Origin: an uncultured Eudoraea sp.
GTDB taxonomy: Bacteria > Bacteroidota > Bacteroidia > Flavobacteriales > Flavobacteriaceae
DNA length: 49,600 nucleotides
Assembly: GCA_947258555.1 (NCBI GenBank)
Contig: CAMYJF010000020.1
Location: forward strand, 4,538-54,137
Reading direction: 5' to 3'
Under the pieces are notes generated by a model that saw nothing but the letters and a program-made list of their open reading frames with translations, made no database searches and had not been told where the DNA came from. Shown here in pieces: positions 8,379-15,465 of the stretch. Every line of letters starts with the position of its first letter. The first letter of the stretch is position 1. A program made the translations under genes and the position numbers.

Positions 8379-9371
8379 TTATTGCACCATAAGATTACAT
8401 CCCCGGATATCGGAATGATCAAAACGACCTAAAATTTCAACAGACCCATTATTGTGAATCCTGCCCAGATCATCGGTTGCTATGAAGGAGCAGGAGTAAA
8501 GGTTCGCAAGGTCGATAATATTCACACCCCCGGTTTGTGAGAAAGAAGCCCGAGACAGGGGATCTTCTATTTCACGAAGGCTAACCTTCACCCAAGGAGG
8601 GAACTGAAATTGGCCATCTTTAGTTGCATATCCCTGGGATAATAGTTCGGTCATACCATATTCTGAATGAATGGTTGCTACCTCAAATTTATCTTTTAGA
8701 AAAGTATGTATTTCTTCCCGGATCCATTCGGGTCGTTTACCCTTCATTCCCCCTGTCTCCATGATGAGTGTATTTTTTAGGGCAATGGGAAACGATTCGG
8801 CCAGGTCAAGGAGGGCAAATGTCACCCCAATAAGTAAGACCGGTACCCCGGCCCTGTCCAGATCTTGCATTTTTTGAGACCAATGCTGAAGATCATTCAG
8901 ATAAAATCCACTTTCGCTTCGATCAGAACATTGAATGAGATAATTCACCATATACACAAGGGAGGCATTACCTCGTTCCATGTAGGATGGTAGCATTGCC
9001 ATGATCACATAATCCGAAGGATCGCCATAGACACGCGTAAAACCTTCCAGAATACTTCTTTTGTACAGGTCTTCTGAGATCACATGATGCCTGCTTGGAA
9101 TACTGCCTGTAGTGCCGCTACTCTCAAAAACAACGGTTGCAGGATCCGGGCCGGTTACGATAGTCTCACTCTTAAAAAATCGAATTGGCAGGAAAGGAAT
9201 GTCTGTAAGGCTGTTTACATTTTCCGGACTTTTACCCATATGATCGCAGAATTCCCTGTAAACGCTGTTTTTGGCGTATTGATAAGTAAATATGTCGAGT
9301 GCCAGCACATTAAAATCCCTTGGGGATCTTATTGCGAATATTCGATTCTCCAGTGTGGATTTCGTGGGCAT
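8379..9371 (-). CDS. LuxE-like acyl-protein synthetase / adenylate-forming enzyme
   Basis: The 330-residue protein resembles the LuxE acyl-protein synthetase family. It carries FESSGTTGSIPS near residues 82-93, the P-loop-like SSGTTG of adenylate-forming enzymes, then SEYGMTELLSQGY (about 237-249) and GRFDHSDIRGCNLM at the extreme C-terminus, both typical of this superfamily. It probably activates a carboxylic acid with ATP and passes the acyl group on. No LuxC-type acyl-CoA reductase or carrier protein is adjacent, so substrate and partner are unknown. It is a lone minus-strand gene convergent with the ankyrin-like gene, only four bases apart. Confidence 0.75.
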   Translation of the reverse strand: MPTKSTLENRIFAIRSPRDFNVLALDIFTYQYAKNSVYREFCDHMGKSPENVNSLTDIPFLPIRFFKSETIVTGPDPATVVFESSGTTGSIPSRHHVISEDLYKRSILEGFTRVYGDPSDYVIMAMLPSYMERGNASLVYMVNYLIQCSDRSESGFYLNDLQHWSQKMQDLDRAGVPVLLIGVTFALLDLAESFPIALKNTLIMETGGMKGKRPEWIREEIHTFLKDKFEVATIHSEYGMTELLSQGYATKDGQFQFPPWVKVSLREIEDPLSRASFSQTGGVNIIDLANLYSCSFIATDDLGRIHNNGSVEILGRFDHSDIRGCNLMVQ

Positions 9372-9435
9372 GTTGCTAAGCCTATTGCAAAAGTGCTTAA
9401 CACAAAGGTAGAAGCTTATGGAAGAATAACGCCTC

Positions 9436-9756
9436 TTATTTTACGATCAACTTTCGTGTAACGTTTTTGGAATTTATCTTGAGTTGTACCATATACACTC
9501 CCGGATCCAGTTTGGATATATCTAAACGGGATTCTCTAACCACTTGTTGAAGGACAAGCTTTCCAAATACATCAAAAATGGCGATCTCTTTTGGACCTGG
9601 CACATCCGTAGTGATATATACTACATTGTCAAAGGCAGGATTCGGGTAGAGGTCAAATTTCACCTCTTGATTTGCCGAATCTTGATCAAAGCTTGCGCTT
9701 TGTGCAGAGACAAAGAAGGGAAGTAATAAAATGAGGGTAAAGTAGATTATTCTCAT
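9436..9756 (-). CDS. Small secreted protein with T9SS type A sorting domain (copy 1)
   Basis: From ATG at 9756 the protein is 106 residues: a signal peptide (about 1-18, ending VSAQ), a linker of about 20 residues, then a T9SS C-terminal sorting domain. The domain is marked by FDLYPNPAFD, EIAIFDVFGK and the terminal sequence LDPGVYMVQLKINSK...KLIVK. Type IX secretion exports such proteins across the outer membrane and usually removes the domain. Almost nothing remains as cargo, which is odd. A longer upstream reading to 9846 is possible but would bury the signal peptide. It is a tandem relative of the gene at 9935-10243. Confidence 0.8.
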   Translation of the reverse strand: MRIIYFTLILLLPFFVSAQSASFDQDSANQEVKFDLYPNPAFDNVVYITTDVPGPKEIAIFDVFGKLVLQQVVRESRLDISKLDPGVYMVQLKINSKNVTRKLIVK

Positions 9757-9934
9757 TAAAATTAGTTTGGGACAACAGAGTAAAAGTAGGTACTTCCTGA
9801 CCTGCATGAAATTTATTGTTGTGAAAACGGAGAAATTGTAGGTCAAGCTTAATCGATATGCATTTCATCGATAAAATCAGCTTTTAATGGAGTAGAGGAA
9901 ATTATAGAAAGGGATTAAGATAGGTTTTTCCTAC

Positions 9935-10243
9935 TTATTTAATAACCAATTTGCGTGTAGCGGACTTGTCCTTTTCAAATACACGAAGTACATATACACC
10001 GGGTTCTAAATTGGAAACATTGAGTTCTTTACCTAAAATAGTGGTTTCCAGGACCCGGGTGCCCAAAACGTCGTAGATAAGTATCTTCTTGGGCTCATTC
10101 TTCTGCGTATTAATATAAACTTTACCGTCCAGGACCGGGTTTGGGTACATTTTAAAGCCTTCAATGGCACCCATATCCGCATTATCCTGGGCAAAGCCAA
10201 CGGAGAAAAATAGTAAACAGATGATTAGGTAAATTTGCTTCAT
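9935..10243 (-). CDS. Small secreted protein with T9SS type A sorting domain (copy 2)
   Basis: From ATG at 10243 the protein is 102 residues. A TTG two codons upstream is possible but less likely. It has a signal peptide (MKQIYLIICLLFFSVGFAQ), about 12 residues of linker, then the sorting domain: GFKMYPNPVLDGKVYI, KILIYDVLGTRVLE and LEPGVYVLRVF ending in RKLVIK. Layout matches its downstream neighbour at 9436-9756, 178 bases away, suggesting duplication. As with that copy, there is no recognisable cargo domain. It is divergent from the response regulator; the 274 bases between hold both promoters but no other gene. Confidence 0.82.
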   Translation of the reverse strand: MKQIYLIICLLFFSVGFAQDNADMGAIEGFKMYPNPVLDGKVYINTQKNEPKKILIYDVLGTRVLETTILGKELNVSNLEPGVYVLRVFEKDKSATRKLVIK

Positions 10244-10517
10244 AGGCAATTAACAGCAAAGAATATACCACAAATATATAGATTATTGATCCTGATCGTA
10301 AGTGGTGATTGTTAAAAATGGGTATGATTTCGATGAATTGCACTTTTTAACACCTCATATTCGTTCCAAGGGCCCCTGGATCTTTCAAAATTCCTTACTT
10401 GGCACCTGGGAATCCTTGAATAATTGGAATTGATAGGCCCTGGTTTAAAGATAAAAATTGGCAACTTAATTCCAAGTATTATTGTTATTTTTAGGCGCCT
10501 TATTCAGGTATTGTCAT

Positions 10518-11204
10518 ATGAAAAAAAAGGATATTAAAATATTGTTGGTGGATGATGAACCGGATATCCTGGAGATCTTAAATTACAATTTGTCTTCCCA
10601 GGGTTACCAAGTGTACACGGCAAAGAATGGAATGGATGCAGTGGCAAAAGCCAAGAAAAAAAAACCGCATCTGATCATCCTGGATGTGATGATGCCGGAA
10701 ATGGATGGTATTGAAGCCTGTGAAATGATCAGAAATACCCCGGGCTTAGAACAAACACTTATTACATTTCTCACGGCAAGAGGAGAAGATTATTCTCAGG
10801 TCGCCGGTTTTGATGCAGGTGCCGATGATTATATCACCAAACCCATCAAACCCAAAGTCTTACTCAGCAAAATAAAAGCTTTGTTACGTCGACTTCGTGA
10901 GGACAATCCACAGGGTGAAGACATACTCCAAATAGGAAATTTGGTCATAAATCGGGAAGAATACAAAGTGGTCAATAACGGCAAGGAATTGATATTACCT
11001 CGGAAAGAGTTTGAATTATTGGCATTGCTTGCCTCAAAACCAGATAAGGTTTTTAGACGAGAAGTGATCCTGGACAAAGTTTGGGGCCAGGAAGTAGTGG
11101 TAGGAGGGCGTACCATAGATGTCCATATTCGTAAATTAAGGGAGAAAATTGGCGATCAACATTTTAAGACGGTCAAAGGTGTTGGTTATAAGTTTGTGTT
11201 ATGA
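10518..11204 (+). CDS. OmpR/PhoB-family response regulator
   Basis: The 228-residue protein has a receiver domain with acidic pocket D12-D13, phosphorylation site D56 (ILDVMMPEMDG) and the switch Lys in ITKPIKP, then a winged-helix DNA-binding domain (about 133-226) with the recognition region GGRTIDVHIRKLREKIG. It acts in the cytoplasm as a transcription factor phosphorylated by the kinase encoded directly after it; the two overlap by four bases (ATGA). I chose ATG at 10518 because the earlier in-frame codons are TTG-type and add non-conserved residues. PhoB is the nearest relative by look; the regulon is unknown. Confidence 0.9.
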   Translation: MKKKDIKILLVDDEPDILEILNYNLSSQGYQVYTAKNGMDAVAKAKKKKPHLIILDVMMPEMDGIEACEMIRNTPGLEQTLITFLTARGEDYSQVAGFDAGADDYITKPIKPKVLLSKIKALLRRLREDNPQGEDILQIGNLVINREEYKVVNNGKELILPRKEFELLALLASKPDKVFRREVILDKVWGQEVVVGGRTIDVHIRKLREKIGDQHFKTVKGVGYKFVL

Positions 11205-12256
11205 GGAACACAAAGTTCAAAAAGTCTTACAAATTTGCCCTGAGAACGTCCCTAATTATTTCACTTACACTTTTAATAATTGCTATTATAGCTTTAGAGC
11301 TCGCTGGCCATTTGATTGAAGCGATCCCTTATCTCGTAGTTTCGGTTGTTATAATTTTTTTCCTCTGTTTTTCCATAATTCAGATCAGGATAGAGAATTT
11401 CATCTATAAAAGGATCAAAAAATTGTACGATGATGTTTCCTTGCTTGAATCGGCGTCTTTAACGTCGAAACCTATAGTCACAGATATGACAACCCTCACT
11501 TCCGAAATCGAGCGCTTTGCCCAAAAGCGAAAGATTGAGCTGGAAACACTGAAGATACAGGAGGAATATCGCAAGGAATTTTTAGGCAATATTTCTCATG
11601 AACTCAAAACCCCTCTTTTCACAGTTCAGGGATATATCCTAACCCTACTTGACGGAGCCATGACGGACAAAAGTGTACGTAAGAAATATTTGCAACGTGC
11701 CAATAAGGGAGTGGAACGGTTGATATATATCATTAAAGACCTGGATCTAATTTCTAAACTGGAAATTGGCGAGATGAACCTGGAAAGGGAAGATTTTGAC
11801 ATTGTAGAATTAATTCAAAACGTCTTTGACCTTTTGGAGATCAAAGCCTCTAAAAATGACATCAATTTGATATTTGACCGGGAATATGGCAAACCAGTAA
11901 TGGTTAATGCAGATAAAGAAAAGATCCAGCAAATTATTTCAAACCTTATGGTAAATTCAATTAAATACGGCCATGAAGGAGGCACTACCGAGGTGAGTAT
12001 TGAAGATTTGATCCGCAATAAAGTAATCATTCGTATTACGGATAATGGAGAAGGTATACCTGAAGAACACATCCCGCGAATATTTGAGCGATTCTATAGA
12101 GTAGATAAAACCGGGAGCAGGAAAGAAGGAGGCTCTGGGCTGGGCCTATCTATCGTAAAACACATTATTGAAGCTCACGGTGAAAAGATCTATGTAGAAA
12201 GCAAGGAAGATGTGGGATCAGAATTCTCATTTACGCTGGAGAAATCGATAAGCTGA
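11201..12256 (+). CDS. Sensor histidine kinase (PhoR-like)
   Basis: The 351-residue protein has two membrane helices at about 15-35 and 42-62 with only a few residues between them, so it has almost no periplasmic sensor. HisKA follows with the phospho-accepting H133 (NISHELKTPLF), then a HATPase domain with N-box NLMVNSIKYG, DNGEGIPEEH and GGSGLGLSIVKHI. It should autophosphorylate and control the coupled response regulator. With so little outside the membrane, the input is probably sensed in the membrane or through a partner such as a phosphate transporter complex; that is inference. trmB begins five bases after its stop. Confidence 0.9.
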   Translation: MRNTKFKKSYKFALRTSLIISLTLLIIAIIALELAGHLIEAIPYLVVSVVIIFFLCFSIIQIRIENFIYKRIKKLYDDVSLLESASLTSKPIVTDMTTLTSEIERFAQKRKIELETLKIQEEYRKEFLGNISHELKTPLFTVQGYILTLLDGAMTDKSVRKKYLQRANKGVERLIYIIKDLDLISKLEIGEMNLEREDFDIVELIQNVFDLLEIKASKNDINLIFDREYGKPVMVNADKEKIQQIISNLMVNSIKYGHEGGTTEVSIEDLIRNKVIIRITDNGEGIPEEHIPRIFERFYRVDKTGSRKEGGSGLGLSIVKHIIEAHGEKIYVESKEDVGSEFSFTLEKSIS

Positions 12257-12261
12257 CAGTT

Positions 12262-12936
12262 GTGGGGAGCAAGAATAAACTCAAACGATTTAAAGACAAC
12301 GAAACTTTCTCAAACGTCTTCCAACCTAACAGAGAAGAAGTTCTTAAAGGAAAGTTTGACCAAAAGGGTCGATGGCATGAATATTTTAAGAACATGAACC
12401 CTTTGGTCATTGAATTAGGTTGCGGGAAAGGGGAGTATACGATCGGACTGGCCAGGGCGCACCCGGAAATGAACTTCATTGGCATTGATATTAAAGGAGC
12501 CCGCCTATGGCGCGGCGCCAAAACGGCCATTGAGGAGAATATTTCCAATGTGGCATTCCTCAGGACGCAAATTGAGCTGGTCAATCATACCTTCGCCAAG
12601 GAAGAAGTTTCGGAGATCTGGCTGACTTTCCCTGATCCGCAAATAAAATACAAACGACGGAAGCATAGGCTGACAAACCCGGATTTTCTGTCCATGTTCA
12701 AAGAAATATTGGTCCCCGATGGGATTCTCCACCTAAAGACAGACAGCCAGTTTCTTCACGGATACACTCTTGGATTGCTTCAGGGAAGAGGAGACGAGGT
12801 CCTATATGCTAATCACGATATTTACAGAAATGAAGGAAGTCCGGAAGCAGTGACCGGTATCCAAACTTTCTATGAAAATCAGTATCTTCAAGAAGGAAAA
12901 CCAATAACCTATATCCAGTTTCGACTTCAGCCCTAA
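12262..12936 (+). CDS. trmB: tRNA (guanine-N7)-methyltransferase
   Basis: The 224-residue enzyme methylates G46 of tRNA with S-adenosylmethionine. ELGCGKGEYT (51-60) is the SAM-binding motif I, GIDIKGARLWRGA (74-86) binds the cofactor and tRNA, and LTFPDPQIKYKRRKHR (121-136) is the TrmB signature. The start is GTG, five bases after the kinase stop; MGSKNKLKRF is the typical Bacteroidota N-terminus, which supports this codon. Likely in one transcript with the two-component genes and the LysE-type gene that follows without a gap. Confidence 0.95.
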   Translation: MGSKNKLKRFKDNETFSNVFQPNREEVLKGKFDQKGRWHEYFKNMNPLVIELGCGKGEYTIGLARAHPEMNFIGIDIKGARLWRGAKTAIEENISNVAFLRTQIELVNHTFAKEEVSEIWLTFPDPQIKYKRRKHRLTNPDFLSMFKEILVPDGILHLKTDSQFLHGYTLGLLQGRGDEVLYANHDIYRNEGSPEAVTGIQTFYENQYLQEGKPITYIQFRLQP

Positions 12937-13569
12937 ATGACACATTTCCTGATTTTATTCTTTAGTACGTTCTCAGCGGCTTTTATGGCTACCGTTCCTC
13001 CTGGTTTGCTAAATATGAATGCAGCCAAAACAAGTGTAGAACGCGGAAAATTGGACGGTATCATATTTTGTGTCGGCGTGTCTAGCATGATTATGGTCCA
13101 GGCCTATATATCTGTAGTCATCTCAAAATTTTTGTACCGAAATCCTGAGGTGATCGATATCCTTTTAAAACTGGCAATATTAGTCTTTGCCATATTCGCT
13201 GTTTACTTCTTTATAGCTGCAAAAAGAAAACCTACAGGTCAACTTACAATGATGCATGTAAGTAAAAAAAGAAGTAGTTTTTTTAAGGGGACTTTCCTGG
13301 CCGCGGTAAACTTTCTCACTATTCCTTATTATGCAGGTGTTCACGCCATGTGGACGGCTACCGGATTGATTGACTTTTATGTTTGGGACATTATCGTCTT
13401 TATGCTGGCGACCGGTACCGGCACGTTTGCAGTTCTGTATTTGTATACAGTCTATTTCTATAAATTAGATGCGAAAACAGATAGGTTTTCCAAGAATTCC
13501 AACTATATATTAAGCGTCCTTATGCTTCTTTTGCTTGTGATCACCCTCATACGCATTATATATATCTGA
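12937..13569 (+). CDS. LysE/RhtB-family membrane exporter
   Basis: The 210-residue protein has about six membrane helices and the LysE-family N-terminal motif FMATVPPGLLNMNAA (16-30). The family exports amino acids or related small molecules. The ATG directly abuts the trmB TAA with zero intervening bases. The hydrophilic loop at about 90-105 is Lys/Arg-rich (AAKRKP, SKKRSS) and probably cytoplasmic. The substrate cannot be told from the sequence. Confidence 0.82.
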   Translation: MTHFLILFFSTFSAAFMATVPPGLLNMNAAKTSVERGKLDGIIFCVGVSSMIMVQAYISVVISKFLYRNPEVIDILLKLAILVFAIFAVYFFIAAKRKPTGQLTMMHVSKKRSSFFKGTFLAAVNFLTIPYYAGVHAMWTATGLIDFYVWDIIVFMLATGTGTFAVLYLYTVYFYKLDAKTDRFSKNSNYILSVLMLLLLVITLIRIIYI

Positions 13570-13570
13570 T

Positions 13571-13903
13571 ATGGCAGATACGGATAACTTTTTTGACCGG
13601 GTTTATGAGGTGGTTCGCTGTGTTCCCAAGGGACGGGTGACTTCCTATGGAGCCATAGCAAAATATCTAGGAGCTGCACGGAGTGCACGTATGGTAGGTT
13701 GGGCAATGAATGTATCGCATGGTAAAGAAGATGTGCCTGCACACAGGGTAGTGAACAGGAAAGGCCTGCTTACAGGTAAGTTTCATTTCGATGGAACTAA
13801 CCTGATGCAACAGCTCCTTGAAAACGAGGGGATCCTTATAGAGAATAATCAGGTGGTCGACTTTGCTAAATACTTTTGGGATCCTGCCAAGGAACTAAAT
13901 TAA
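13571..13903 (+). CDS. Alkyltransferase-like (ATL) DNA-binding protein, MGMT family without active Cys
   Basis: The 110-residue protein is the DNA-binding half of O6-methylguanine-DNA methyltransferase. It shows VPKGRVTSYGAIAKYLG (18-34) with the helix-turn-helix, ARMVGWAMN (39-47) containing the Arg finger (R40), and VPAHRVV (55-61). In true MGMT the last motif is PCHR with a methyl-accepting Cys; here it is P56-A57-H58-R59, so the protein cannot repair by methyl transfer. ATL proteins often carry Trp there, bind alkylated bases and flag them for nucleotide excision repair. Ala is less usual. One base separates it from the LysE-type gene. Confidence 0.88.
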   Translation: MADTDNFFDRVYEVVRCVPKGRVTSYGAIAKYLGAARSARMVGWAMNVSHGKEDVPAHRVVNRKGLLTGKFHFDGTNLMQQLLENEGILIENNQVVDFAKYFWDPAKELN

Positions 13904-13954
13904 CCCTTGCCATCTTTTTACAGACCCAGGCCATTATTGCTGTCAATTGAGCAC

Positions 13955-13986
13955 TTTGCCGTATCTTTACTGTTTAAATTTATTTG
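13955..13986 (+). promoter_or_regulatory. Bacteroidota-type promoter upstream of mrp
   Basis: TTTG at 13955-13958, a 20-base spacer and TTTATTTG at 13979-13986 match the TTTG-N19-21-TAnnTTTG consensus with one mismatch. It lies 27 bases before the mrp ATG, in the 109-base gap after the ATL gene. This is the best-formed promoter I found in the window. Confidence 0.5.
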
Positions 13987-14012
13987 TCGAATAGACTGAG
14001 ATCGAGACCGCT

Positions 14013-15152
14013 ATGAAGTTGAAAAAAGAGTCAATCATTCAAGCCTTGGAAACTTTAAGCGTACCTGGGGAAGGTAAGAGTATTATTGAAGCCGGGGCGT
14101 TAAAGAATTTGCAGATTTTTGGGGATGAAGTCGTTATAGACCTGGTTATTGGAAATCCCAGTTTACAGGCTCGTAAAAAACTGGAGGTGGAAATTCTGAA
14201 GACTATCCACGAACTGGTCTACGAGAAAGCGAAGATCACCATTAATGTAAAAGTTGAGGCCCCAAGCGCACCACCTAAAGCACCTTCGATAAAAGGCAAG
14301 CCCATTCCGGGGATACAAAACATCGTTGCAGTAGCATCAGGGAAAGGCGGTGTTGGTAAATCTACCATAACGGCGAATATGGCTGTTACCCTTCAAAAGA
14401 TGGGCTTTAAAGTAGGTATTCTTGATGCCGATATCTACGGTCCTTCTATCCCGATAATGTTTGATCTGGTTGATGAAAAACCCCTGGCAGTTAATGTTGA
14501 AGGACGGTCTAAAATGAAACCGGTAGAGAACTATGGGGTTAAGATTTTGTCTATCGGATTCTTTACAAATGCAGATCAGGCAGTAGTATGGCGAGGACCC
14601 ATGGCAGCAAAAGCACTGAATCAGATGATCTTTGATGCCGCATGGGGGGAATTGGATTTTCTTTTAGTGGACCTTCCACCTGGTACAGGAGATATTCATT
14701 TGAGCATTATGCAGTCCCTACCTATTACGGGAGCTGTAGTCGTGAGTACACCACAAAATGTGGCCCTGGCTGATGCAAGAAAAGGTGTTGCCATGTTTCA
14801 ACAAGACGCGATCAATGTACCTGTCCTGGGCATCGTCGAGAATATGGCCTATTTTACTCCGGAAGAATTGCCGGATAATAAATACTATATATTCGGAGAA
14901 CAAGGCGCTGAAAATCTGGCTTCGGATTTAAAAATTCCGTTCCTGGGAGCTATTCCATTAGTACAGAGTGTGCGAGAAGCAGGCGATATAGGCAGGCCAG
15001 CAGCATTACAATCAGCCTCTCCTTCTGAGAAATCCTTTGAGTCGTTGACTCAAAATATGGTTCAGGAGTTGGTCAAAAGAAATACCGCCTTACCTCCAAC
15101 GGAGGCGATCAAAATAACAACTATGGCCGGATGCGCAGCGGTAAATAAATAA
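14013..15152 (+). CDS. mrp: Mrp/NBP35-family Fe-S cluster carrier ATPase
   Basis: The 379-residue protein has an N-terminal MIP18/DUF59 domain (about 1-85), a Pro-rich linker and a deviant P-loop ATPase: SGKGGVGKST (109-118), DADIYGPSIP and DLPPGTGD. It is thought to carry Fe-S clusters to apoproteins in the cytoplasm. The CxxC pair that bridges a cluster in many Mrp/NBP35 proteins, normally just after the ENMAYF motif, is absent (ENMAYFTPEELPDNKYY), which I recall as normal in Bacteroidota. The C-terminus ends MAGCAAVNK. A NifU-type gene follows six bases later, consistent with Fe-S work. Confidence 0.92.
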   Translation: MKLKKESIIQALETLSVPGEGKSIIEAGALKNLQIFGDEVVIDLVIGNPSLQARKKLEVEILKTIHELVYEKAKITINVKVEAPSAPPKAPSIKGKPIPGIQNIVAVASGKGGVGKSTITANMAVTLQKMGFKVGILDADIYGPSIPIMFDLVDEKPLAVNVEGRSKMKPVENYGVKILSIGFFTNADQAVVWRGPMAAKALNQMIFDAAWGELDFLLVDLPPGTGDIHLSIMQSLPITGAVVVSTPQNVALADARKGVAMFQQDAINVPVLGIVENMAYFTPEELPDNKYYIFGEQGAENLASDLKIPFLGAIPLVQSVREAGDIGRPAALQSASPSEKSFESLTQNMVQELVKRNTALPPTEAIKITTMAGCAAVNK

Positions 15153-15158
15153 AGGGTG

Positions 15159-15398
15159 ATGAATAAGGAAGAATTGACAAGCAATGTAGAGAAAGCACTG
15201 GAAGAAATCAGACCCTTCTTACAGAGTGATGGAGGGGATATTTCTTTAGTCTCTATTTCCGATAATAACCATGTTACTGTAAAGCTGGAGGGCAATTGTG
15301 TGGGATGTTCAGTGAACCAAATGACGCTAAAAAGCGGTGTTGAATTCACCATCAAGAAATATGCACCTCAGATTGAAAAGGTGACAAACCTTTCCTGA
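15159..15398 (+). CDS. NifU-type C-terminal domain Fe-S scaffold protein
   Basis: The protein has 79 residues from ATG at 15159; a GTG directly before it would add one. It is a stand-alone NifU/NfuA domain with FLQSDGGDISLV and the cluster-binding C-V-G-C in EGNCVGCSVNQMTLKSGVE. Such proteins hold and pass on [4Fe-4S] clusters. An AAAGGG sequence just before the start may act as ribosome-binding site. It follows mrp closely, so both probably serve the Fe-S enzymes so abundant in this window (complex I, KOR, ferredoxin). Confidence 0.9.
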   Translation: MNKEELTSNVEKALEEIRPFLQSDGGDISLVSISDNNHVTVKLEGNCVGCSVNQMTLKSGVEFTIKKYAPQIEKVTNLS

Positions 15399-15465
15399 TA
15401 CCTTGCTTGGCGTGTGGCGTTACCCATTGATTTGAATCCAATAATATTCTTCAAATTTTAAAAAG

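Noticed and set aside
9852-9872. ATCGAT repeated as a 6-base stem with a 9-base loop between the two T9SS genes.
   Set aside because: The stem is short and AT-rich and there is no T-run on the minus strand, so I do not call it a terminator.
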